From assembly GCA_020629915.1 (NCBI GenBank), contig JAHDCK010000011.1, positions 1-32,068 on the forward strand: DNA of 32,068 bases, read 5' to 3'. Below, in pieces: positions 24,709 to 32,068 of this stretch. A program made the translations under genes and the position numbers. A model generated the notes under the pieces. It was not told the DNA's origin, made no database searches, and was given only the letters and a program-made list of their open reading frames with translations. Position 1 is the first letter of the stretch; each line of letters opens with the position of its first letter. Source of the DNA: Saprospiraceae bacterium. Lineage in GTDB: Bacteria; Bacteroidota; Bacteroidia; Chitinophagales; Saprospiraceae.

Positions 24709-25593
24709 TTAACGAAGGGATTCCACAAAAGCAACCGTTTCCTGAAGACTGTTTAAGGTTTGTACTCTTGGAGGTAAAACGACCTTGTTTCCAACGACCT
24801 GGAAACCCGTAAGTAGTATATGAGATTCGGGGCAAAGATGGGTCAGTTTGTTGATATAATCCTGAATGGAGCCAGATGCCGGACTCTGATTAAGCATTGT
24901 AAAAATATAATCTGGTTTTCGGATTTTATACACATCCCCTACTTCCTCCAAACTTAAAGACTGCCCCAAATGAATCAGTTGGTGGTTTCTTGATTTTAAT
25001 AAAAATTGCAGGAATAAAAAACTGAGTTCCTGCTGTTCTCCTTCTGGCTGAAAAATAAAAAACAAAGGTGCATCTTCACTAGACTTGTGAGATAGGTCAC
25101 TAATAGCAGTAATGGTCTTGTTTCTTATTATGTAGGTTACAAAATACTCATGAATGGCTGTTACGGAATTAGTCATCCACAACATACCTACTTTTTCAAG
25201 AAAAGGAAAGATGATTTGAATCATCGTTGCCTCAAATCCTATTTGCTGAATATGAGTAGAAATTATTTTATCAAATTTGGCCTCATCAAGTTCTAACATC
25301 GAAATGGTCAGCGCATCTAAAGGAGCCTCGCCACTTACCTTTACATCCGATATAGAAAATACTTTCTCACGGATCTCATGCTCTGTCATTTTGGCAATCT
25401 TAGAGATTTTAAACCCATTCTTGTTAAGCAAAGCAATATTCAACAATGCTCTTAAATCATCATCATCATAATATCGAATATTCGTTGGTGTTCGCTTTGG
25501 CTGAATAATCTGATACCGCTGCTCCCAAATCCGCAAGGTATGCGATTTGATGCCCGTTAACTTCTCTAAATCCCCTATTGAATATACAGCCAA
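24709..25593 (-). CDS. MerR regulator with degenerate B12-binding domain
   Basis: This 294-residue protein is called from TTG 25593, which gives the usual N-terminus ahead of YSIGDLEKLTGIK. Residues 4-72 are a MerR winged helix-turn-helix (HTLRIWEQRY, RYYDDDDLRAL). Residues ~95-165 match the helical cap of CarH/LitR-type cobalamin sensors, with Trp139 and Glu149 kept, but the His expected next to Glu is Tyr150. Residues ~176-290 form a Rossmann-like B12 domain in which the usual GExHxLG reads GEQQELS (185-191), so the His ligand is Gln188. It is probably B12-independent or senses something else. It lies upstream of the Cys/Met PLP gene. A dyad overlaps its promoter. Confidence 0.88.
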   Translation of the reverse strand: MAVYSIGDLEKLTGIKSHTLRIWEQRYQIIQPKRTPTNIRYYDDDDLRALLNIALLNKNGFKISKIAKMTEHEIREKVFSISDVKVSGEAPLDALTISMLELDEAKFDKIISTHIQQIGFEATMIQIIFPFLEKVGMLWMTNSVTAIHEYFVTYIIRNKTITAISDLSHKSSEDAPLFFIFQPEGEQQELSFLFLQFLLKSRNHQLIHLGQSLSLEEVGDVYKIRKPDYIFTMLNQSPASGSIQDYINKLTHLCPESHILLTGFQVVGNKVVLPPRVQTLNSLQETVAFVESLR

Positions 25594-25630
25594 ATCAAAT
25601 ATTAATAAAAGTGATTTAATTAATAATCCC

Positions 25631-25666
25631 TAAATATACGTCATCCTGTTTTTATACAAAAAACAG
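25631..25666 (-). promoter_or_regulatory. Candidate merR promoter with overlapping dyad
   Basis: On the minus strand, TTTG (25657-25660), an 18-base spacer and TATATTTA (25631-25638) form a -33/-7 pair with one mismatch in the -7 box. CTGTTTTT (25646-25653) and AAAAACAG (25659-25666), separated by 5 bases, make a perfect 8-bp dyad over the -33 region. A self-regulatory MerR operator is an inference. Confidence 0.4.
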
Positions 25667-25830
25667 CACAATTCCTTAAATTAAAAAAATCAGGAAACTC
25701 GCTCTTTAGTTCAGGTAAAGTGAAACATTATACTCTCTAAAAAGTTCATTTCCTAACATTAATGAAGTAATTCAAACACTTTCCAAAAACAAAATTAGAG
25801 TAGGAAAGCGGACATTCCTTTCTTTCCGTA

Positions 25831-25861
25831 TTTGTAATTCTCATAATATTAGGTATTTTTG
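25831..25861 (+). promoter_or_regulatory. Promoter of the MAM/FN3 cargo gene
   Basis: TTTG (25831-25834), a 19-base spacer and TATTTTTG (25854-25861) match the full Bacteroidota -33/-7 consensus. The 5' leader to the ATG at 26018 would be about 150 bases. Confidence 0.65.
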
Positions 25862-26017
25862 GTTTTACACTTTTGGGAATATAGAAGCAGGATAAAGGGC
25901 AATACGACTAAATTACCCTAAATTACTCATATTCAACGAGATATATTTACTCTATCTTTCCTTTTTAGTATTTCTAATGTGCTTTGTCACCTTATTTGAA
26001 TCATAAAAAAACAGTTC

Positions 26018-29000
26018 ATGAACAAGTTTACTTTTCTGTTGATTTTATTTACCTCCTGGACTACTTTGTCACTTGCTCAGCTTGGAGGGGGAGAAGATTG
26101 TACTACCGCAACCGTAATTCCAACCGGTATTTCTTCTTTTACAGATAACGGGAGCACTGCTGCTGCCAATGATGATTATAACGAAGAATGCAATTTTGCC
26201 GTAACTGGCGGTTTTGATGTTGTCTACTCTTACACCCCAACTGCAAACCAGGAGGTCAGCTTAACCCTATGTACCGGCCAAACAGATTACGACACGAAAA
26301 TGTATGTTTATGAAAACACCTGCCCCACTCCAGGTACAGGTATAACAGGTACTCAGTTTGCCTGCAACGATGATGGATGTGATAATGCTCCCATTTTCCC
26401 AAATGCATTTGTCTCTGCCCTTCCTGGTTTAATTTTTACTGCCGGGAACACCTATTATATCGTAGTAGATGCTTATGGAACTGGTGGAGGTAATTATACG
26501 CTGGATATGTCTATTTCAACTTGTGCAGCCCCCAGTGATATTATCCTCACTCCAATGATGACCGCCGTAACAGTAGGTTGGACATCTAATGCCGCTCCTA
26601 TTTCTACCTTAATAGAATATGGCCCTGCTGGATTTATCCCAGGTACAGGAACCGTTGTTTCTACTACAAACAACCCGGAAACCATCACTGGATTACCTGC
26701 TGCCTCTTCCTTTGATGTCTATGTGAGAGATGTTTGTGGGACTATGCCCGGTGATACCAGTGGCTATGTTGGACCTGAGTTTTTTAATACCAGTTGTGGT
26801 ACAATCATAGCTCCTTATACCGAGAGTTTTGAAGCAGGTGGAGTTCTTAATCCATGCTGGGTCAATGAATTATCCGATGATTTAGATTGGACAGTTTTTA
26901 CTGGTGCAACAGGCTCAATTGATACCGGGCCATCAGGTGCTTATACCGGCAGTTTTTATTTATACACGGAAGCTTCTGGACCCCCACAAGGTGCTCAAGC
27001 TTTGTTGACCACACCACCTATTGACATTACTGCTCTTTCCATTCCTTCCATTCGGTTTTACTACCACATGTGGGGTGCTGATATGGGAACATTAAATCTG
27101 GAAGTCGAAGCTCCTTCCGGTTCTGGAAACTGGACTACCGTTTGGTCTCTATCCGGTGATCAGGGAAATGCCTGGTCCGAAGCTTTTGTAAGCTTGGTTC
27201 CATTTGCTGGTTCAAATACTATCTCTGCTCGTTTTACTGGTGTTATTGGAGCAGGATTTACAAGTGATATGGCTATCGATCAATTTGTCGTGGATGAAGC
27301 TCCAACCTGTCCCAACCCATCTTTGCTGATGGTAACCGGAGTAACTGATGTCTCGGCTTCTATCAGTTGGCAAACCGGAGGCGTAGCTACCACTGCTGAT
27401 ATTGAATATGGTCCTCAGGGATTTATTCCCGGTACAGGTACCGTTGTTAATACCGCTGATAATCCCTACCTCCTCACTGGACTTACAGCCAATACAGCTT
27501 ATGACGTGTATGTTACTGAAATTTGTGGTTTGGGAGATGAATCCGACCAAATTGGGCCAGTATTGTTTAACACTACTTGTGGCTCTTTTTCCGCTCCTTA
27601 TTTTGAAGATTTTGAAGATGGAGGAGTACTTGATAATTGCTGGACAAACGAAACTAATGATGATTTCGACTGGACTCCTCTTTCAGGTGCAACTGGCTCC
27701 ATTGATACGGGTCCTACTAATGCTTATTCCGGTGCTTTTTATATGTATACCGAAACAAGTGGGATTCCACAAGGTAATGAGGCCTTTTTAACCTCTCCAA
27801 TTGTGGACATTAGTAGCTTAACTACTCCTTCTCTATTGTTTTATTACCACATGTGGGGGGCTGATATGGGAACCATGATTGTACAAATGGAATCGCCAGC
27901 TGGCGCAAATAACTGGACAAATATATGGTTGACCTCTGGTGATCAGGGAAATTTCTGGCTCGAAGGTTTTGCAAGTTTAGCCTCTGCAACCGGCCCAACT
28001 GTAAGAGTTAGATTTGTAGGAGTTTGTGGGGCTAGTTTTACCAGCGATATGGCTGTTGATGATGTCCTGATTGACGAAGCTCCACCCTGCCCGAACCCCT
28101 CCTTCCTTTTAGCTGATAATATTACAGGTAATGAAGCAGAAATCAGTTGGAACCCTGGAGGGAATGCAATCACAACTGTAATTGAATACGGTCCTACTGG
28201 ATTTACTCCTGGCACAGGAACAACTGTAAACGCTACATCTAATCCCTTTACTTTAACGGGTTTATCTGAAAATACGAGTTACGATCTTTATTTATATGAA
28301 GATTGTGGTAGTGGAGATATTTCCGCTCAAATTGGACCCATTGATGTTACAACTCTATGTGGAATCCAAATCGCCCCTTATTTAGAAGATTTTGAAGACA
28401 ATGGTCTTCTGGACAATTGCTGGCGGAATGACCTTAATGATGATTTTGACTGGACTGTGTTTAGTGGTCCTACTGGCTCTGTAAATACCGGCCCTCAAAA
28501 TGCCTATAGTGGCGATTTTTATTTGTACACAGAATCTTCCGGCCCTGCTTCGGGAGCCCAAGCTATTTTACAATCTCCTGGTGTAGATATTTCCGGACTT
28601 TCCAATCCTGAATTAGAATTTTATTACCACATGTTTGGAGCAGGAATGGGTACCCTAAATGTAGAAATAGAATCTCCGTTTGGCTCTGGCTCCTGGACAA
28701 ATATTCTCTCCCTTACGGGTGATCAGGGAGATATGTGGCAGGATACCATTATTAGTTTATCTGCCTTCGCTGGTAATACTGTACGGGCTCGTTTCTCGGG
28801 TGTTATGACCGGAGATTTCACAAGCGACATGGCCATTGATGATGTGTTTTTCAGAGAGCAACCTATTAATGATGTAGGCGCAACTTCCGTTTTTGGTCCC
28901 AATCAGGATGGTTGTGGATTCTCTGGTTCTGATACAATAAAAATGACAATTTTTAATTACGGAGCAAATCCTCAAACCATAATTAAAACCTATTATTCTA

Positions 29001-31288
29001 TCAATAACGGACCTCCTGTTGAGGAATATTTTACAGAAACATCTAATCCCAACCTCACTGTAGAGTATACCTTCAATACCCTTGCAGATTTTTCTGCACC
29101 GGGAACTTACGAGGTAAAAGCCTGGACAACTCTTCTCAATGGAATGCCGGATGATAACCCACTTAACGATACGACTGTTTATTATGTCAATAGTATTCCT
29201 TTAGTAAATAATTTCCCTTATACCAATGACTTCGAGTCTGGTAACGGAGGTTGGATCGCAAGTGGAACAAACTCCTCCTGGGAATTTGGGGTGCCTGGCG
29301 GAACTACTATTAACTCAGCTGCCAGTGGTGTTAATGCATACGTTACAAACCTAACCGGCCCTTATAATCCTGGTGAATTGTCTTTCTTGACTTCTCCATG
29401 CTTAGATTTCTCTTCACTTATCCAGGATCCTCTATTTGTATTTTCTATCAATTTTGATTCTGAATCCGGGTTTGATGAAGGTTGGGTCGAGGTATCAACA
29501 GATGGCGGAGCAACTTATTCTAAATTAGGAGCTAATGGAACCGGAATTAATTGGTATAATAGTTTTAATGATTACTGGGAAGGTGACGGAGGTTTTACAG
29601 GTTGGGTAGTCGCCGCTCATACTTTAACCGGTCTTGCCGGGGTCTCTGATGCTCGTATTCGGTTTGTCTTTTCCAGTGACGGCTCTGTACAATTTGAAGG
29701 AATGGGGGTAGATGATATCTTTATGTATGTTCCTGCTAATATTGATGCTGCAGCATCAAATATTAGTATACAAAGTGCTGCTACTTGCTATACGGGTAAT
29801 GAAGATGTGGATGTTACCATTATTAACTCCGGCTTAGACACCCTCGATCTGGCAGTTAATAACCTCGTTGTTAATCTTGATGTCTCCGGCGCAGGAAGCC
29901 AAATGGCAAATCAGGTTGTTGGTTCCGGAATTTTATTCCCCGGAGAATCTGTAGTTGTCACTTTTAGTAATATTGATTTATCTGCCTTTGGCACTTATAC
30001 CCTCACAGGAACAGCCAATCTCTCCGGAGATATGCTAGCATTCAATGATGTTATTTCTACCCAAATACAAACTGCTATTTCCACCCCAATTGTAGAAGAC
30101 TTTGAAGATGGAGTAATTCCGGGTGGATGGGTTACTAATGGGTTTGTGGCTCCGGCTGGGGATCATAATAACCTTTCAAGTGTCCTTGCTGCCAATGTCT
30201 TTGGTGCAGCTATTCTGGAAGCTACAACACCTGTCTTTGGCCCAATACAAACTCAGGAAGTATTGACATTTGATTATCGTTTTGTTGACTTTTTCGCAGG
30301 AACTACACCAACTACTTTAACATCTGATTACCTTGAAGTACAAGTTTCTACCGACTGTGGAGATAATTTCACCACTGTTACTGTCATTGATAATAGCAAT
30401 CACACCCCAACATTGGCCATGACAAATGTAACTGTTGATCTTACTCCTTTTGTTGGAGAGGGCATTTTAGTACGGTTTTTCTCTGAAACTGCTGGTTCTA
30501 ATAACGATATGTGGGTGGATATTGATAATATTAATATTGCTGTGGACTGTGGTGACCTAGTAGATGGAAATGACATCATTTCAGAAGAAGTTTCCGGGGA
30601 AGGAAATGGTTCTGTTCTTCTGGGCGTATTTGGAGATATTAGCGATTACACGTATCAATGGGACGACGCTAATATGCAAACCTCCAATCCAGCGACTAAC
30701 TTGGCTACAGGATCATATACCGTTACTATTACAGAAACGCTTACTGGCTGTGTTACAGTTACATCGGTTGAGGTTGGATTCATTTGTCCTGGTGACCTCG
30801 ATTTATCTTTTAATATTACTCCGGAAACAGAAACGGGCAGCAATGATGGAGCTATCGATTTATCTGTTAACGCCGGGCAAGCTCCGTTCACTTATGAGTG
30901 GAGCAATAGCAGTACCGATGAAGATTTAACAGACATCTCTGCCACGGGTTATTCGGTTACTGTTACTGACGCCAATGGATGTATGGATTCGGAAGAAGTA
31001 TTTGTTGGACTGGTTGATGTAACCGATATTTCAAGTCTGGAAAAACTCAATCTTTTCCCCAACCCAGCTTCTGACTTAGTTGTATTGGATTTAGAATTTT
31101 CTACGTTTGTAACTGCAAAAGTCGAAATCACTAATAGCCTCGGACAGGTTGTGTTTGTTCGTCAGTTAGAAAATATTTCTAATGAGAAAATGGAAATTAA
31201 TACCGCTGATTATAGCTCAGGTGTCTATCTTGTAAAAGTATCCGTTGATAATCAGTATTCCTTTAAAAAATTAATTCTGTCAAAATAA
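26018..31288 (+). CDS. T9SS type A cargo with tandem FN3-MAM repeats
   Basis: This 1756-residue secreted protein has a signal peptide (1-20), then a PPC-like domain (about 26-165). Three tandem units, each an FN3 domain of about 90 residues plus a MAM-like jelly roll of about 170, span 169-430, 431-690 and 691-946. Each unit repeats signatures such as IEYGP-GF-PGTGT, FYYHM-GA-MGT and TSDMA-D. CARDB-like and further jelly-roll modules follow (about 950-1500), then two SprB-like modules (about 1511-1665, the second ending DANGCMDSEEV). The last ~82 residues are a type A sorting domain (LFPNPASD to SFKKLILSK). No catalytic motif is visible, so it is probably an adhesin or matrix protein. Own promoter at 25831-25861; hairpin terminator follows. 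Confidence 0.93.
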   Translation: MNKFTFLLILFTSWTTLSLAQLGGGEDCTTATVIPTGISSFTDNGSTAAANDDYNEECNFAVTGGFDVVYSYTPTANQEVSLTLCTGQTDYDTKMYVYENTCPTPGTGITGTQFACNDDGCDNAPIFPNAFVSALPGLIFTAGNTYYIVVDAYGTGGGNYTLDMSISTCAAPSDIILTPMMTAVTVGWTSNAAPISTLIEYGPAGFIPGTGTVVSTTNNPETITGLPAASSFDVYVRDVCGTMPGDTSGYVGPEFFNTSCGTIIAPYTESFEAGGVLNPCWVNELSDDLDWTVFTGATGSIDTGPSGAYTGSFYLYTEASGPPQGAQALLTTPPIDITALSIPSIRFYYHMWGADMGTLNLEVEAPSGSGNWTTVWSLSGDQGNAWSEAFVSLVPFAGSNTISARFTGVIGAGFTSDMAIDQFVVDEAPTCPNPSLLMVTGVTDVSASISWQTGGVATTADIEYGPQGFIPGTGTVVNTADNPYLLTGLTANTAYDVYVTEICGLGDESDQIGPVLFNTTCGSFSAPYFEDFEDGGVLDNCWTNETNDDFDWTPLSGATGSIDTGPTNAYSGAFYMYTETSGIPQGNEAFLTSPIVDISSLTTPSLLFYYHMWGADMGTMIVQMESPAGANNWTNIWLTSGDQGNFWLEGFASLASATGPTVRVRFVGVCGASFTSDMAVDDVLIDEAPPCPNPSFLLADNITGNEAEISWNPGGNAITTVIEYGPTGFTPGTGTTVNATSNPFTLTGLSENTSYDLYLYEDCGSGDISAQIGPIDVTTLCGIQIAPYLEDFEDNGLLDNCWRNDLNDDFDWTVFSGPTGSVNTGPQNAYSGDFYLYTESSGPASGAQAILQSPGVDISGLSNPELEFYYHMFGAGMGTLNVEIESPFGSGSWTNILSLTGDQGDMWQDTIISLSAFAGNTVRARFSGVMTGDFTSDMAIDDVFFREQPINDVGATSVFGPNQDGCGFSGSDTIKMTIFNYGANPQTIIKTYYSINNGPPVEEYFTETSNPNLTVEYTFNTLADFSAPGTYEVKAWTTLLNGMPDDNPLNDTTVYYVNSIPLVNNFPYTNDFESGNGGWIASGTNSSWEFGVPGGTTINSAASGVNAYVTNLTGPYNPGELSFLTSPCLDFSSLIQDPLFVFSINFDSESGFDEGWVEVSTDGGATYSKLGANGTGINWYNSFNDYWEGDGGFTGWVVAAHTLTGLAGVSDARIRFVFSSDGSVQFEGMGVDDIFMYVPANIDAAASNISIQSAATCYTGNEDVDVTIINSGLDTLDLAVNNLVVNLDVSGAGSQMANQVVGSGILFPGESVVVTFSNIDLSAFGTYTLTGTANLSGDMLAFNDVISTQIQTAISTPIVEDFEDGVIPGGWVTNGFVAPAGDHNNLSSVLAANVFGAAILEATTPVFGPIQTQEVLTFDYRFVDFFAGTTPTTLTSDYLEVQVSTDCGDNFTTVTVIDNSNHTPTLAMTNVTVDLTPFVGEGILVRFFSETAGSNNDMWVDIDNINIAVDCGDLVDGNDIISEEVSGEGNGSVLLGVFGDISDYTYQWDDANMQTSNPATNLATGSYTVTITETLTGCVTVTSVEVGFICPGDLDLSFNITPETETGSNDGAIDLSVNAGQAPFTYEWSNSSTDEDLTDISATGYSVTVTDANGCMDSEEVFVGLVDVTDISSLEKLNLFPNPASDLVVLDLEFSTFVTAKVEITNSLGQVVFVRQLENISNEKMEINTADYSSGVYLVKVSVDNQYSFKKLILSK
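26522..28857 (+). repeat. Three in-frame tandem FN3-MAM repeat units
   Basis: Units of 786, 780 and about 770 bp start at 26522, 27308 and 28088. DNA identity is high in places: the TACCACATGTGGGG motif near 27062 recurs near 27845 with almost no change, and diverges more in the third unit near 28625. This indicates internal duplication, with units 1 and 2 closest to each other. Confidence 0.85.
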
Positions 31289-31304
31289 AATTGTTTTCAT
31301 AATT

Positions 31305-31340
31305 AAAAAGCGCGGCCCAGTTTTGAGTCGCGCTTTTTTT
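31305..31340 (+). terminator. Terminator of the MAM/FN3 cargo gene
   Basis: AAAAAGCGCG (31305-31314) pairs with CGCGCTTTTT (31329-31338) around a 14-base loop, ending in a run of seven T. It starts 17 bases after the stop at 31288. Confidence 0.9.
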
Positions 31341-31407
31341 ATATTTATAGTAAAACATTGTAAAAGTAAAATGGGTTAATATTATACCAAAAATTAAACA
31401 TAACTCT

Positions 31408-32068
31408 ATGAAAATCGGAATCGTTTGCTATCCAACCTTTGGTGGAAGTGGTGTCGTTGCCACAGAAATCGGAAAAGCTTTGGCTCAAAAAGGACACAAG
31501 ATCCATTTCATCACCTATCGCCAACCAGCCAGATTGACTCACTTCCATGAAAATTTATTCTACCATGAAGTAAGCTCTGCAGATTATCCCTTGTTTGAAT
31601 ATCCTCCCTACGATACTGCTCTTGCCAGTAAACTAGTCGATGTTATAAAATATGAAAAACTAGATCTCCTTCATGTGCATTATGCGATTCCACATGCTGC
31701 AGTTGCCTTTATGGCCAAACAAATTTTAGCCAGCGAAGGCTATACAATCCCGACTGTCACTACATTGCACGGAACAGACATCACTTTAGTTGGAAAAAAT
31801 AATGCCTTTACTCCCGTCGTTGAATTTTCTATCAACCAATCCGATGGCGTTACTGCCGTATCTCAAAACCTAAAAGAAGAAACCCTTAAGCATTTTAAAA
31901 TAAAAAAAGACATACAGGTCATATACAATTTTATTGACTTTGAACGATTCTCCAAATCCAATAAAGATCATTTTAAAAAAGCTATTGCTCCCAATGGAGA
32001 ACGCATCCTTACCCACGTTTCTAATTTTAGAAAAGTAAAACGGGTAGAAGATGTTATTCATATCTTCA
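31408..32068 (+). CDS. bshA: BshA, bacillithiol glycosyltransferase (3' truncated)
   Basis: The frame is open from ATG 31408 to the window end (220 codons and one base; the full enzyme is about 380). BshA is a GT4 glycosyltransferase that joins UDP-GlcNAc to L-malate, the first step of bacillithiol synthesis. Visible marks: MKIGIVCYPTFGGSGVVATEI at 1-21 with the Gly-rich acceptor loop, HFITYRQPAR (33-42), HVHYAIPHA (89-97), TTLHGTDITLVG (118-129), NQSDGVTAVSQ (143-153), VIYNFIDF (171-178) and the donor-site start HVSNFRKVKR (203-212). This near-invariant set separates BshA from generic GT4 enzymes. It follows a strong terminator, so it has its own promoter, which I could not identify. Confidence 0.95.
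   Translation, partial: MKIGIVCYPTFGGSGVVATEIGKALAQKGHKIHFITYRQPARLTHFHENLFYHEVSSADYPLFEYPPYDTALASKLVDVIKYEKLDLLHVHYAIPHAAVAFMAKQILASEGYTIPTVTTLHGTDITLVGKNNAFTPVVEFSINQSDGVTAVSQNLKEETLKHFKIKKDIQVIYNFIDFERFSKSNKDHFKKAIAPNGERILTHVSNFRKVKRVEDVIHIF

Larger units (their letters stand above)
25594..26017. other. 424-bp divergent control region
   Basis: No gene is seen. The region separates merR (minus) from the large MAM/FN3 cargo gene (plus). It contains a candidate merR promoter with an 8-bp dyad (25631-25666) and a good plus-strand promoter (25831-25861). The rest is AT-rich without clear structure. Confidence 0.65.

Noticed and set aside
26018-31288. Tandem repeats considered as CRISPR or phage tail fibre
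   Set aside because: Units are ~780 bp, in frame and encode FN3-MAM domains with a T9SS signal at the end; no spacers or phage genes are present.
31345-31548. 67-codon minus-strand frame across the bshA start
   Set aside because: Antisense to the conserved BshA N-terminus.

Overview
The window looks like a chromosomal segment of an AT-rich gliding or environmental Bacteroidota, most likely Saprospiria-like (the class is an inference). Evidence: four very large secreted proteins end in type IX secretion system (T9SS) sorting domains, two of type B (gliding-motility C-terminal form) and two of type A. Several genes carry the Bacteroidota -7 promoter box TAnnTTTG. Menaquinone appears to be made by the futalosine route (mqnC), and bshA indicates bacillithiol synthesis. 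No tRNA, rRNA, CRISPR array, transposase, integrase or phage gene was recognised.

Layout. 1-1278 is the 3' end of a type B T9SS cargo with SprB-like repeats. 1342-2952 holds a small lipoprotein, yedK (SRAP) and a 78-residue acidic exported peptide, separated by good terminators. After a 484-bp AT-rich gap, 3437-6284 is a tight four-gene set: an exported protein with a Lys block followed by a Glu block, lpxH, an exported propeller-like protein and a 76-residue cytochrome b5-like protein. Its stop is 3 bases from the stop of the opposing pair at 6288-9570, a GH113-like glycosidase lipoprotein and a membrane-anchored patatin phospholipase. 9658-10791 is an alkaline phosphatase lipoprotein. 11034-13685 (minus strand) holds mqnC and ahcY. 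13863-17546 is a 1227-residue SBBP/PKD type B cargo. A long imperfect inverted repeat at 17604-17699 precedes an amidohydrolase (17736-18914) that could be an aminofutalosine deaminase. 18994-23043 (minus) is an M6 metalloprotease with a type A sorting domain. 23465-25593 (minus) is a gamma-family Cys/Met PLP enzyme plus a MerR regulator whose cobalamin-ligand positions are altered. 26018-31288 is a 1756-residue type A cargo with three tandem FN3-MAM units of about 780 bp. bshA starts at 31408 and runs off the end.

How the genes fit together. Much of the DNA encodes secreted or envelope-facing proteins: adhesin-like cargo, protease, phosphatase, glycosidase and lipid A biosynthesis. The cytoplasmic genes cluster around SAM/sulfur metabolism (ahcY, the Cys/Met PLP enzyme, bshA) and menaquinone (mqnC, possibly the amidohydrolase). 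I do not see a clear dedicated novel multi-gene system. The best candidates for undescribed biology are the charge-segregated protein coupled to lpxH, the GH113-patatin pair, the MerR protein that appears to have lost B12 ligands together with a dyad in its promoter, and the intergenic repeat at 17.6 kb.
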